DNA of 64,000 nucleotides from Haloarcula vallismortis ATCC 29715 (lineage in GTDB: Archaea; Halobacteriota; Halobacteria; Halobacteriales; Haloarculaceae). How positions within the stretch are numbered: the first letter of the stretch is position 1; every line of letters starts with the position of its first letter. The notes under the pieces were generated by a model. It worked only from the letters and a program-made list of their open reading frames with translations, ran no database searches and was not told where the DNA came from. This document shows, in pieces, positions 41,995 to 51,386 of the stretch. Both the position numbers and the translations under genes were made by a program. The stretch is from NCBI RefSeq assembly GCF_000337775.1, contig NZ_AOLQ01000021.1, positions 81,234 through 145,233 on the forward strand. The letters run 5' to 3'.

Positions 41995-44055
41995 ATGAGC
42001 GGGCAGATGGAGCTCGAATCGGTTCCGGGTGTCGGGGCGAAGACAGCCGCGGCGCTCCGGGAACTAGACGACCCGGAGGCGGCACTCCGGGACGGCGACG
42101 TGGCGTCGCTCGCACGCGCACCGGGCATCAGCGAGGGCCGGGCCGCCCGCATCGCTCGCGGCGCGATCCGGGCTGAACACGACGACCCCGGCGGGTTCAC
42201 CGCGACGAAACGCGCCAGAGAGATCCACGAGGATGCACTGTCCTTGCTGACCGAGCGGACAGTGACCGACTACGCCGCGAAGCGGCTGGAGACAATCTAT
42301 CCCAGCGGCGTCCGCAGCCGCATCGAGGAAGTCCGGGCCTTCGCCGAGTCGGCGATGACCCGCGAGCCCGACGCGGCGGTTCTCGACGCCTTGTCGGCCG
42401 TCGAACCGCTTTCCGAGCCCGGCGACGTGCGGGTCCGGGACCGGTGTCTGGCGACCCGCGACGCCGAACGGTACGCCGACGCGCAGGCCGCGATTCCGGA
42501 GGTCAGCGTCGAGGTCGTCGACGACGCCCGCCAGCTGGCCGAACTCGCCCGGTCGTACTCGACGGTCGTCGCGCTGGACGAGGCCTTCGCCGGCGTCGAC
42601 ATCGAAGGTGACGTGCGGGTGGAACCGAACGCGCTGGAGGAGCCCGAGTCCGTCGTGCCCGAACGCGTGCTCACCTTCTTCGCCCGCAACCGCGACCGGA
42701 TACGAGCCGCCGCCGAGGTCCACCGCGTCGCCGACCTCGACGCGCCGTGTGACCTGGACACGCTGCTATCGGCGCTCGACCAACTCGACGAGGACGGGAG
42801 CGTCAGCGGTGACGAGGAACTTGACCGCCTCACCACCGCCGTCGACGACCTCGATGCCGCTGTTTCGACGGCAGAGAGCGTCGCCAACGACCACCTCCGT
42901 GAGGCCATCGAGGAGCAGGACGTGACCATCGAGGGGACGGACCTGCTGTCGCTGGTCGAACGCGGCGCTGGCGTGGACTCGCTACTCCAGCGGGAACTGG
43001 CCGACGAGTACGCCGCCGCCGTCGAGAAGGCTCGTGACCACCTCGTCGACGCGCTGGCGCTCCGGGACATGGAGGTGACGGCGCGCCGGGCGTTCCCCGA
43101 CGAGCCGGCATATCCCGTCGAACACAGTGAGGACGTCGTCGCCCGCCTCCGCGAGGAACTCACCGCCGCACGCGACCAGCGCGCCACCCGCCGGAAGCGG
43201 GAGCTGGCCGACGACCTCGCCGAGATGCGCGAGGACGCCGCATCGCTGGTCGACGCCGCGCTCGAACTCGACGTAGAGCTGGCGATTGCCCGCTTCGCCG
43301 ACGACTTCGACTGTGTGATGCCAGACCTGACGGAATCCGAGGGCGTCGCCATCGAGGGCGGGCGCTCGCCGCTGCTTGATGTCCCCTTCGAAGCCGTCGA
43401 GCCCGTCGATTACGACGTCGAGGGCGTGACCGTCCTCTCGGGGGTCAACAGCGGTGGCAAGACCTCGACGCTTGACCTCGTGGCGCTGGTGACGACGCTG
43501 GCACACATGGGTCTGCCCGTTCCAGCGGAGGCGGCCCGCGTGGGTCGTATCTCCGAACTCCACTACCACGCCAAGACGCAGGGAACGCTCGACGCCGGCG
43601 CGTTCGAGGCCACCCTCCGGGAGTTCGGAGACCTCGTCGCGGACGTCGATCATCGCAACCCGGACCCAGATGACGGTGCCGCTACCGACGGGCCAGCGGC
43701 CGGGACCGACGACCGACCGGTGATGGTGCTGGTCGACGAACTCGAATCGATCACCGAGCCCGGGGCCAGCGCGAAGATCATGGCCGGCATCCTCGAAGCG
43801 CTCGGCGAACGGCAGGCCACGGCAATCTTCGTCTCTCACCTCGCGCGCGACATCCGCGAAGCCGCCGAGACTGAGATTAGTATCGACGGCATCGAGGCAA
43901 AGGGGCTGGAGGACGGCGAACTGCGCGTCGAGCGCTCCCCTGTCAAAGGAAAGCTCGCCCGCTCGACGCCGGAGCTTATCGTCGAGAAGCTCGCCGACGA
44001 CGGAACCGACGATTCCGATGGGTTCTACAGTGACCTGCTCGGGAAATTCGAGTAG
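41995..44055 (+). CDS. MutS-related ATPase with N-terminal helix-hairpin-helix domain
   Basis: The 686-residue protein starts MSGQMELESVPGVGAKTAAA, an HhH DNA-binding repeat, followed by a second HhH-like segment (APGISEGRAARIARGA) and then long coiled, Glu/Arg-rich lever regions. The ATPase lies at the C-terminus: a variant Walker A GVNSGGKTST near residue 482 and Walker B VLVDELESITEPG near 578, then the MutS-like FVSHLARDI. It lacks the mismatch-recognition domain and the nuclease of MutS2, so a role in junction or branched DNA is possible. It is followed by an Orc1/Cdc6 gene 85 bases later on the same strand. Confidence 0.82.
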   Translation: MSGQMELESVPGVGAKTAAALRELDDPEAALRDGDVASLARAPGISEGRAARIARGAIRAEHDDPGGFTATKRAREIHEDALSLLTERTVTDYAAKRLETIYPSGVRSRIEEVRAFAESAMTREPDAAVLDALSAVEPLSEPGDVRVRDRCLATRDAERYADAQAAIPEVSVEVVDDARQLAELARSYSTVVALDEAFAGVDIEGDVRVEPNALEEPESVVPERVLTFFARNRDRIRAAAEVHRVADLDAPCDLDTLLSALDQLDEDGSVSGDEELDRLTTAVDDLDAAVSTAESVANDHLREAIEEQDVTIEGTDLLSLVERGAGVDSLLQRELADEYAAAVEKARDHLVDALALRDMEVTARRAFPDEPAYPVEHSEDVVARLREELTAARDQRATRRKRELADDLAEMREDAASLVDAALELDVELAIARFADDFDCVMPDLTESEGVAIEGGRSPLLDVPFEAVEPVDYDVEGVTVLSGVNSGGKTSTLDLVALVTTLAHMGLPVPAEAARVGRISELHYHAKTQGTLDAGAFEATLREFGDLVADVDHRNPDPDDGAATDGPAAGTDDRPVMVLVDELESITEPGASAKIMAGILEALGERQATAIFVSHLARDIREAAETEISIDGIEAKGLEDGELRVERSPVKGKLARSTPELIVEKLADDGTDDSDGFYSDLLGKFE

Positions 44056-44140
44056 CGACTGACCCGAGACGCCGCGTATCTGTCACTGCCCGTGAAACTG
44101 TGGCAAATGGTTAAGTGGGCTGCGAAGTTCGGTGAAAGTG

Positions 44141-45268
44141 ATGAGCGACGACCCCGAGGACCGGATGCTCGGCTGGGACGAGTCCGTCTTTCGGGACGAA
44201 CACGTCTTCGAGATCGACTGGCTCCCGGAGACGTTCAAACACCGGGACACCCAGATGGAGACGCTGAAGTACGCACTCCGGCCGGCCGTCCGGGGGTCGC
44301 GCCCACTCAACGTCATCGCCCGCGGGCCACCGGGAACCGGGAAGACGACGGCCATCCAGATCCTCTTCGACGAACTCACCGCCCAGACGGACGTGAAGAC
44401 TGTCCGGGTGAACTGCCAGATGGACTCGACGCGCTATGCCGTCTTCTCTCGCCTCTTTGCCGAGATATTCGACTACGAGCCGCCGTCCTCGGGCATCTCC
44501 TTCAAGAAGCTATTCTCACAGATTACCGACAAGCTGGTCGAGGAAGACGAGGTGCTCGTCGTCGCCTTAGACGACGTGAACTACCTGTTCTACGAGAGCG
44601 AGGCCAGCGACACGCTGTACTCGCTGTTGCGCGCCCACGAGGCCCACTCCGGCGCGAAAATCGGCGTTATCTGCGTCTCCTCGGACATGGAACTGGATGC
44701 CATCGACGCGCTCGACACGCGCGTCCAGTCAGTGTTCCGGCCTGAGGAGGTGTATTTCAACACCTACGGGCAGGCCGAAATCGCGGATATCCTCAGCGAA
44801 CGCGTCGAGCGAGGGTTCAACGAGGATGTCGTCGGTCCCACAGTGTTAGACCGCGTCGCCGAACTGACTGAGGAGCAGGGCGGCGACCTCCGGGTTGGCA
44901 TCGACCTCCTGCGCCGGGCCGGGATGAACGCCGAGATGCGCGCCTCCCGCTCGGTCGAAACCGAGGACGTGGAGGAGGCCTACGACAAGTCCAAATACGT
45001 TCATCTCTCCCGCCGGCTGCGGGAGCTGTCGGACTCGGAGACCGCGCTCGTGGAGGTCATCGCCGCCCACGACGGCCAGCAGGCCGGCGACATCTACGAC
45101 GCGTTCTCAGAGCAGACAGACCTGGGCTACACCCGCTACTCCGAGATAATCAACAAGCTCGACCAGCTCGACATCATCGACGCCGACTACACCAACGTTG
45201 AGGGTCGCGGTCGGTCGCGGGAGCTGACGCTCAACTACGACGCCGACGCGGTGCTGGAGCGGTTGTAG
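44141..45268 (+). CDS. orc: Orc1/Cdc6 family replication initiator
   Basis: The 375-residue protein has an AAA+ module: Walker A ARGPPGTGKTTAIQILFDEL around residues 60-70, Walker B VLVVALDDVNYLFYE around 137-150, and a C-terminal winged-helix region (DLGYTRYSEIINKLDQLDI). This is the Orc1/Cdc6 initiator family. I see no clear origin recognition boxes within 150 bases on either side, so this copy may be one of the non-origin paralogues common in haloarchaea. The ATG at 44141 is preferred to one three codons upstream. Confidence 0.93.
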   Translation: MSDDPEDRMLGWDESVFRDEHVFEIDWLPETFKHRDTQMETLKYALRPAVRGSRPLNVIARGPPGTGKTTAIQILFDELTAQTDVKTVRVNCQMDSTRYAVFSRLFAEIFDYEPPSSGISFKKLFSQITDKLVEEDEVLVVALDDVNYLFYESEASDTLYSLLRAHEAHSGAKIGVICVSSDMELDAIDALDTRVQSVFRPEEVYFNTYGQAEIADILSERVERGFNEDVVGPTVLDRVAELTEEQGGDLRVGIDLLRRAGMNAEMRASRSVETEDVEEAYDKSKYVHLSRRLRELSDSETALVEVIAAHDGQQAGDIYDAFSEQTDLGYTRYSEIINKLDQLDIIDADYTNVEGRGRSRELTLNYDADAVLERL

Positions 45269-45435
45269 GACACTGTATTGGAGTGTTTACGCTGGCGGGA
45301 AACTCGCCCCTGTCTGGAGACAACGGATAGCCTTCTATGCTCTGTCTGGAGTTCTAACTGCTATCGATACCCGTATGTAAATTTAAATCCTTCTATCGAA
45401 AAATAATTTAACCGGCAAGCAGCTATTTTGAATAT

Positions 45436-46296
45436 ATGAATAGACGAAATTATATTACCAGCCTGGGGAGCGGTCTCACGCTGTTGGCCGGATGTGCTAC
45501 GGGAGACGGGAGCGATGAGGGCGAGACGAACTCGACAGCGACGGAGACGGAAACCGCCACCGAAACGTCGACACCGACGCCGACATCGGAGCCTGACCCG
45601 AAAGCAGTCATCACTGATGCAGGTTTGATCCGAGAACGGGGTCGGTACCCCGATTTGGCACGGAGTATTACTAGCGTTGGCCGTGGCGGCGAGGCTATTG
45701 TCGGTATGAAACACCAACTCCCAGTCAAAGAGGGAGCTGTATCAGCAATTATCCAGGCGACGATACGCGATGATGACGGCATCGAGATCGATCAATCGTC
45801 GATGGACTCCGACGCCGTTGTTCAGGACGAGTCGGAGTTCGTTTCACACAAAGCCTGGTTCGCATTCGACACCAGTGAGTGGGACACCGGAAGTTACACG
45901 ATCGAACTACTGGTCAACGCGACAAATTACGGAACAACGGCTGACCCGGAGACGGTTGAATTCGATGTCGTCGAACCGCTGGGTGACGGCGACGTTACGC
46001 TCGAACTGGTCGAAAAGCCGAACACCATCCGGGTGAACGAGTCGTTTGACCTGACTTACAATATCCGGAATGTGAGCGACCGAGACTCCAGCCTCATCGT
46101 CGATACAGTGGTTGTCGATCACGAGGACGTGGATGCGGTCGAACTTGAACGAGATATTTCAGGCAATATCCCGGCAGGCGGCCGAGAACAGTTTGACGAG
46201 ACGGACTTCTCGACTAATGTGACTGGCGACTTCATATATCGGATTCCCACACTCGGCGTCGAGTTCCCGTTCACCGTTGAACCGCCCCAGAACTGA
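45436..46296 (+). CDS. Tat lipoprotein, function unknown
   Basis: The 286-residue protein begins MNRRNYITSLGSGLTLLAGC with a twin-arginine and a lipobox Cys20, then a Thr/Glu-rich spacer of about 35 residues. The mature part has two beta-rich repeats (AIIQATIRDDDGIEID, LELVEKPNTIRVNESFDLTY), an immunoglobulin-like layout seen in surface proteins. It lies in AT-rich DNA: the first codons use many AT-rich triplets and the upstream 80 bases are almost all A and T. A hairpin GGCG...CGCC (45294-45308) after orc probably ends that transcript. Possibly acquired by transfer. Confidence 0.75.
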   Translation: MNRRNYITSLGSGLTLLAGCATGDGSDEGETNSTATETETATETSTPTPTSEPDPKAVITDAGLIRERGRYPDLARSITSVGRGGEAIVGMKHQLPVKEGAVSAIIQATIRDDDGIEIDQSSMDSDAVVQDESEFVSHKAWFAFDTSEWDTGSYTIELLVNATNYGTTADPETVEFDVVEPLGDGDVTLELVEKPNTIRVNESFDLTYNIRNVSDRDSSLIVDTVVVDHEDVDAVELERDISGNIPAGGREQFDETDFSTNVTGDFIYRIPTLGVEFPFTVEPPQN

Positions 46297-46297
46297 G

Positions 46298-47083
46298 TCA
46301 CTCCATCTTCTCGAAGGTCGTCTCGGCCCACTGGACGGCGTAGTCGGCGCCGTACTCCAGATATGCGTCAGTGTCGAGTGCGGCAAACGGCGTCGGCAGA
46401 TCGAGTCCGTGCTTGATGCCACTGCAGGCGAGTTCGGCGGCCGCGGCGAACTCTGTCTGGCCCTGTGCAATCTCGCTCGGGAGGTCTTCGAGGCGGGGCT
46501 GTAGCCGCTCGCCGGCGTCGTCCCATGCCGCGTACAGGTCGGGATAGTCGTCGGCCCAGCCGGCGAACTCCGCCCGGGTCTGGAGCCCGAGATACGCCGT
46601 GTAAAGGGCTGCTGCGAGCTGGTACCGGGCGTTGGCGTCGAGGTGGTCGTCAGTGGCGGCCACGAACGCCGGGTACTGCTCGGCGAAAAAGCCCAGAAAA
46701 TGCTCGGGCTCGTCGAGACTGACCTCGACCAGCGCCTCGGCGACGAGAAACGAGACGAAGTCGTCCGGGGAAGTCTCCAGTCGCGGCTTGACGAACACGC
46801 AGGGCGGGACTGTCTGGCGCGTCCAGGCGACACCGCCGTCGCCGGGCATCCCGATGGTGAGGTCGTTGCCGATGTACTCCTGTAGCACTTCCGGGGCCGT
46901 CGTCGGGAGCCACGCACCGTCGTAGGAGATCTGATCGAGGCTGTCAGTCACCAGCAGGAGTTCCTCGGCGACTGCAGGGTCCAGTGTCTCGAAGTCACGG
47001 TCGCAGTTCAGTACGAGCGCCTCCGGGGCGTAGGCCGCACGTACTGCCGGCAGTTCGCCGGTCAGTGAACGCTCGGTGAACAT
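46298..47083 (-). CDS. Conserved haloarchaeal protein, function unknown
   Basis: The 261-residue protein starts MFTERSLTGELPAVRAAYAP and is helix-rich and acidic, with recurring W and Y (GGVAWTRQTVPPCVFVKPRL, FLGFFAEQYPAFVAATDDHL, GWADDYPDLYAAWDDAG). No known motif or membrane helix is visible. Its start abuts the stop of a 31-residue membrane gene, so the two form an operon. It is convergent with the Tat lipoprotein, one base apart. I do not recognise a named family. Confidence 0.75.
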   Translation of the reverse strand: MFTERSLTGELPAVRAAYAPEALVLNCDRDFETLDPAVAEELLLVTDSLDQISYDGAWLPTTAPEVLQEYIGNDLTIGMPGDGGVAWTRQTVPPCVFVKPRLETSPDDFVSFLVAEALVEVSLDEPEHFLGFFAEQYPAFVAATDDHLDANARYQLAAALYTAYLGLQTRAEFAGWADDYPDLYAAWDDAGERLQPRLEDLPSEIAQGQTEFAAAAELACSGIKHGLDLPTPFAALDTDAYLEYGADYAVQWAETTFEKME

Positions 47084-47179
47084 CTACGCCGAGAGCAGAA
47101 CGAGGTTGATGACGATGCCGATAGACAGCAGTGCTGACACGCCGATTGTTCCGAGGACGATTTTCGTGGCCTTGCTCAT
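47084..47179 (-). CDS. Tiny membrane protein (31 aa)
   Basis: On the reverse strand an ATG at 47179 opens a 31-codon frame: MSKATKIVLGTIGVSALLSI, then GIVINLVLLSA, with one membrane helix. The stop codon ends one base before the ATG of the 261-residue gene, which is strong evidence of translational coupling. Tiny single-helix proteins of this sort often act as membrane anchors or regulators of a partner protein. The other-strand ORF at this site is a shadow. Confidence 0.68.
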   Translation of the reverse strand: MSKATKIVLGTIGVSALLSIGIVINLVLLSA

Positions 47180-47250
47180 GGCAATGAGTATCCCGGGCCG
47201 GACATTAAAACTTGAGAAACGATTTTTGGGGTCCGCAGCGTTCGTCGAGT

Positions 47251-47637
47251 ATGCGCCGTGAACGTACCTCGACAGGTACTGTCTGGGAGCAGCAAGTCGG
47301 TTACTCGCGGGCGATACGCGCAGGTGACACCGTCCGCGTCGCCGGCACTATCGCCACTGACGACGACGGCGAGGTCGTCGGGCCGGGTGACCCGTACGAA
47401 CAGACGAAACACGCCTTCAGTATCGTTGCGGATGCACTGTCAGAACTCGATGTGTCCATCGAGGACGTGGTCCAGACCCGTATGTACGTCACCGACATCG
47501 ACGAGCAGGAACAGGTCGGCGAGGCACACAGCGAGTTCTTCGGCGACGTTCGCCCCGTAGCGACGATGGTAGAGGTGAGCGGACTGGCAACGCCCGAGGC
47601 CGTCGTCGAGGTCGAAGCCGTCGCGCAGGTCGAGTGA
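47251..47637 (+). CDS. RidA (YjgF/Hmg2) family protein
   Basis: The 128-residue protein begins MRRERTSTGTVWEQQVGYSR and contains AIRAGDTVRVAGTIATDDDG, YEQTKHAFSIVADALSEL and DVRPVATMVEVSGLATPEAV, the RidA core. RidA deaminates reactive enamine/imine intermediates of amino acid metabolism; other family members have different roles. The conserved Arg/Glu pocket residues appear retained. It is divergent from the small operon at 46298-47179 and convergent with the MATE gene. Confidence 0.86.
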   Translation: MRRERTSTGTVWEQQVGYSRAIRAGDTVRVAGTIATDDDGEVVGPGDPYEQTKHAFSIVADALSELDVSIEDVVQTRMYVTDIDEQEQVGEAHSEFFGDVRPVATMVEVSGLATPEAVVEVEAVAQVE

Positions 47638-47661
47638 CACGTTGACCGACTCGCTTCTCGA

Positions 47662-49086
47662 TTACTTCTCAGCACTGCCGACACCCGCACGGTGGGCGAC
47701 GGCACGCCACTTTCCGGAGCGGAATCGACCTACATTGACAGCGGCTTTTAAGTAGAAATCCCCGATTAGCGCAGCGAAGATGGCCGGAAGGCCGAGTCCC
47801 AGCCCCGGGGAAACCGAGACGCCAACGACCGGAATCGGGATGATGAACTCCGTCGGCAACGCCAGTGCGGCGACCGGGAGGCGGTAGCAGTAGCTGGCGA
47901 GCACTGTCCCGTACAGCGGCCACCGGGTGTCACCAGCACCACGAAGGCTTCCGCGCATCGTCCGTGACACGGAGAAGCCAGCGACGAGCAGTCCGAAGAC
48001 GCGGACAAACGTCGCCGCCAGATCCGGATAGGCAGTCCCGAACAGCGCGACGATTGGCCGGGCGAACACCACGAGAAGGAGTGCCACAGTGAGCTGGACC
48101 GCGAGTGCGACCCCGAGCGACTGCCAGCCGTACGCCGTCGCTTCTTCCGGGTCATCCGCGCCCAGCGACTGCCCAACCAGTGTCGACGCAGCGGTCGCAT
48201 AGCCCCATGCCGGCATCAGCGCGAGCAGCATGACCCGGCGGCCGATGGCGTATGCCGCGAGTGTTGGGGTGCCGAGCACGCCGAGAATGAACAGAAACGG
48301 GAACCGGCCGAACGTCTGGAGCAGGCGCATTCCCGACAGCGGGAGCGCAACACGGACAAGTTCGGTGAGCAGTCCGAGGTCGAACTGTTTGCCGCCGAGC
48401 GGGAGCGTCGTCGCGTACCGGCCAGAGGCCAACAGTGTGAAGAAGATGACTGCAGCGAGCGTGTTCGCTGCGACAGTCCCCCACGCAGCCCCCGCGATTC
48501 CCAGCGGCGGGACCGGGCCGAGGCCGAATATCAACACGCCGTTGAGCCCGACGTTGGTCGGGACTGTCAGCAACCGGACATACATCGGCGTCCGCGTGTC
48601 GGCGCTCCCGGCGAGGGCGCGTGCGGCGACCATACTCCAGAACCGCGGCACCATCGACAGCATCACGATGGCGAGATACGTCGCGCCGTACTGGATTGCG
48701 GCCGGGTCATCGGAGAGAATACCGAGCAGCGCCGTCGGGTACACCCACGCGATAGCAGTCAGTGGCAACGATAGCACGACTGCCAGCCATAGCGACTGCT
48801 TCACAGCCAGATTCGCTCGGTCCGGCTGGCCGCTCCCCTGCAAGCGGGAGACGACGCTGATCGTGCCGGAGGAGACTGCAAGCGCCAGCCCGAAGCCCAC
48901 GAAGTAGTACTGAAACCCCAGTTCGAGACCTGCCAGCGCGGCGTCGCCCAGCGCCAGGCCGACCATCAGAAAGTCCGCGAGCCGCAACAGGATTCGTAGG
49001 CCGCCCGTGACCATCACCGGCGCGGCCAGGTCCGTCGCCTCGATGGCCCGGTCCCGGTCGACGGCATCCAATCTGGAGAGTGCCAT
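47662..49086 (-). CDS. MATE family efflux transporter
   Basis: The 474-residue protein has about 12 membrane helices. Family segments include the first-helix region ATDLAAPVMVTGGLRILLRL, the second-half RVALPLSGMRLLQTFGRF and the MRGSLRGAGDTRWPL motif near the second bundle. It exports cationic compounds in exchange for Na+ or H+. The ATG at 49086 is chosen; an alternative GTG upstream would add about 14 residues. The gene is convergent with RidA and divergent from the importer operon. Confidence 0.88.
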   Translation of the reverse strand: MALSRLDAVDRDRAIEATDLAAPVMVTGGLRILLRLADFLMVGLALGDAALAGLELGFQYYFVGFGLALAVSSGTISVVSRLQGSGQPDRANLAVKQSLWLAVVLSLPLTAIAWVYPTALLGILSDDPAAIQYGATYLAIVMLSMVPRFWSMVAARALAGSADTRTPMYVRLLTVPTNVGLNGVLIFGLGPVPPLGIAGAAWGTVAANTLAAVIFFTLLASGRYATTLPLGGKQFDLGLLTELVRVALPLSGMRLLQTFGRFPFLFILGVLGTPTLAAYAIGRRVMLLALMPAWGYATAASTLVGQSLGADDPEEATAYGWQSLGVALAVQLTVALLLVVFARPIVALFGTAYPDLAATFVRVFGLLVAGFSVSRTMRGSLRGAGDTRWPLYGTVLASYCYRLPVAALALPTEFIIPIPVVGVSVSPGLGLGLPAIFAALIGDFYLKAAVNVGRFRSGKWRAVAHRAGVGSAEK

Positions 49087-49224
49087 CGGGACGGTGCGTA
49101 CCAGCCGGCGGAGGGCGTCGCCGAGCACAGTTGTGCCACGGCGGGCAGGCAAACGTAGCTTACGACTCCGTGTCCCTGTAGAGTTGCACACAGCGTTTAT
49201 CTACGCAAACCCCTTTCTGTTGCT

Positions 49225-50292
49225 ATGGACAGACTTCCCTCCAGACGGTCGTTTTTGACCGGTGTCGGGGCTGCTGCCACCGCTGGGCTGACCGGGTGTA
49301 CAGGCCTCGGACTTGGGGACCAGACGTTAACGATGATTGACTGGGGGTACGTCTACAGCAACGGCGTCATCGAAGCCTTCGAGGAGCGCCATGGGGTGAC
49401 CGTGGAGCGACAGGCCGCACAGGGGTCGGCCGAAACCCTCGCGCAGTTGCGGGCCGGTCGGGCCGATTACGATCTGGTCCCGCTTGGCAACTACGCGGTG
49501 ACGCCGGCGATGGAAGAGGGGTACCTCCAGCCGCTCGACCTTGATCAGGTGCCGGCCTACGACGACGTGTTTGACTTCCTGAAAGCGGATTACTTCGAAC
49601 AGGACGGCGAGGTGTACGGAATTCCCCGGAGCTTCGGCCAGACGCCGCTCGCCGTCAATACTGACATCGTCGAACAGGACGTCACCGCGCTGGCTGACCT
49701 CTGGACCGAACCGCTCGCTGACGTCGTTGGCGGTCGCGACGACGCGCGGCTACAGGTCCTCTACCGAAACGCCGCGAAAGGCGAGCCACTCAATCCGACA
49801 AGTGCCGACGACGTCGACTTCGACTCGCTCCGTGCTGACCTTATCGACCGGCTGGAGCTGACTGCCGGCCTCTGGAACAACGGCGGCGAGTCGGAGCAAC
49901 TGCTCCGCAGTGAGGAGGTCGGCGTCCAGCCGGTCTGGAACTACGTCATCCAGTCGATGCAGTCCGATGGCATCCCCGTCGAACGGGTCTACCCCTCTGA
50001 GGGGACGAAAGCGTGGTTCATCCAGCACTGTATCCGGGACGGCGCGGAGAACCCCGAACTGGCACACACCTTCATTCAGGAGTGGCACACGCAGATGGGG
50101 TACAAGTCGTTGATGAAACCGAGCAACATTGCCGTCCCGAACGACCAGGTCTTCTCCGAGCACGATGTCGAGAAAGCGGCATACGGACTCGACGACCCGA
50201 ACCAGTTCATCTACGAGGAACCGAAGCCACAGTCGCTCATCGAACAGTACACCGAGACGTGGAACCGCGCAAAGACGGAGGCTGATCTGTAG
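49225..50292 (+). CDS. ABC transporter substrate-binding lipoprotein, PotD-like
   Basis: The 355-residue protein begins with a Tat signal and lipobox (RRSFLTGVGAAATAGLTG, then Cys). The mature domain resembles the spermidine/putrescine-binding PotD fold: GVTVERQAAQGSAETLAQLR, DYDLVPLGNYAVTPAME, VYGIPRSFGQTPLAVNTD. It is the first gene of a complete importer operon. The substrate is likely a polyamine or similar cation, but thiamine and iron binding proteins share this fold. TAG overlaps the next GTG start by one base. Confidence 0.88.
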   Translation: MDRLPSRRSFLTGVGAAATAGLTGCTGLGLGDQTLTMIDWGYVYSNGVIEAFEERHGVTVERQAAQGSAETLAQLRAGRADYDLVPLGNYAVTPAMEEGYLQPLDLDQVPAYDDVFDFLKADYFEQDGEVYGIPRSFGQTPLAVNTDIVEQDVTALADLWTEPLADVVGGRDDARLQVLYRNAAKGEPLNPTSADDVDFDSLRADLIDRLELTAGLWNNGGESEQLLRSEEVGVQPVWNYVIQSMQSDGIPVERVYPSEGTKAWFIQHCIRDGAENPELAHTFIQEWHTQMGYKSLMKPSNIAVPNDQVFSEHDVEKAAYGLDDPNQFIYEEPKPQSLIEQYTETWNRAKTEADL

Positions 50293-51386
50293 TGAATGCG
50301 CTCGCTGTCGACGGTCTCCAGAAGACCTTCGACGGAGCGACTGCTGTCGACGATATCTCGCTGACCGTCGAGCAGGGAGAGTTCTTCTCGCTTATCGGGC
50401 CGTCCGGCTGCGGCAAGACGACGACGCTCCGGATGCTCGCCGGCCTCATCACGCCGGATGCAGGGCGGGTGCTGCTCAACGGGACGGACGTGACAGACCG
50501 GCCCGCCCGCGAGCGAGAGACGAACATGGTGTTTCAGGACCTCGTGCTGTTCCCCCACATGACCGTCGCGGAGAACGTCGGCTACGGGCTGGCCCGGAGC
50601 GGCGTCACAGAGCCCGAACGCGGGCAACGAGTTGCGGACGCCCTCGCGCTGGTCAACCTGAACGGGTTCGGCGACCGCGACCCGGCCGACCTCTCGGGCG
50701 GGCAGCGACAGCGGGTCGCGCTCGCTCGCGCACTGGTCAACGACCCGACTATCCTGCTGCTTGACGAACCGCTCGCGTCGCTCGACCGGGCGCTCCGGGA
50801 AGAGATGCAGGCGGAGTTCCGCCGGATACAGCGCGACAGCGACACGACCTTCCTGTACGTCACACACGACCAAGAGAGCGCAATGAGCATGTCCGACAGA
50901 ATCGCCGTGATGCGGGACGGACGCATCGTCAACGTCGGCCCGCCTCGCCAGCTGTACACGAACCCAGAGACGCGGTTCGTCGCGTCGTTTCTCGGCGATG
51001 CGACGCTGTTGGACGGCGACGTTATCAGGCGCGAGGGACCCGATGTCGTGGTCCAGACCGGTGCCGGCCCGCTCCGGGCCGACGCAGGGGCAGCGAGCGA
51101 CGCCGTAGGGGACGCGGTGACAGTCGCAGTCCGGCCGGAAGCAGTGACACTCGGCGGCGGCGACCTGAGCGGGACCGTCACCGATGTCGCGTACAAGGGT
51201 TTCTACGAAGAAGCGACCGTCGACTGCGGCGGCGCGGAACTGGTCGTCCGACGCGAACGCAACACAGTGGCCGCGCCGGACAACGCGACCTCCGCTGACG
51301 GCGGCACAGCCCTCCCGTTCCGCGTCGGTGAGACCGTCGAACTGGGCGTCAGCCGGGCTGTCCTCGTCAGGGATGAGCGTCGCTAA
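50292..51386 (+). CDS. ABC transporter ATP-binding protein, PotA-like
   Basis: The 364-residue protein starts at a GTG overlapping the previous stop. It has Walker A GPSGCGKTTT (about 37-46), signature LSGGQRQRVALARAL and Walker B ILLLDEPLASLDRA, plus a C-terminal TOBE domain (VQTGAGPLRADAGAASDAV onwards) typical of polyamine and thiamine importers. It powers the permease pair encoded next. The stop overlaps the permease start by 14 bases. Confidence 0.93.
   Translation: MNALAVDGLQKTFDGATAVDDISLTVEQGEFFSLIGPSGCGKTTTLRMLAGLITPDAGRVLLNGTDVTDRPARERETNMVFQDLVLFPHMTVAENVGYGLARSGVTEPERGQRVADALALVNLNGFGDRDPADLSGGQRQRVALARALVNDPTILLLDEPLASLDRALREEMQAEFRRIQRDSDTTFLYVTHDQESAMSMSDRIAVMRDGRIVNVGPPRQLYTNPETRFVASFLGDATLLDGDVIRREGPDVVVQTGAGPLRADAGAASDAVGDAVTVAVRPEAVTLGGGDLSGTVTDVAYKGFYEEATVDCGGAELVVRRERNTVAAPDNATSADGGTALPFRVGETVELGVSRAVLVRDERR

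Noticed and set aside
44056..44140. Replication origin next to orc
   Set aside because: No repeated origin-box sequence in either flank.
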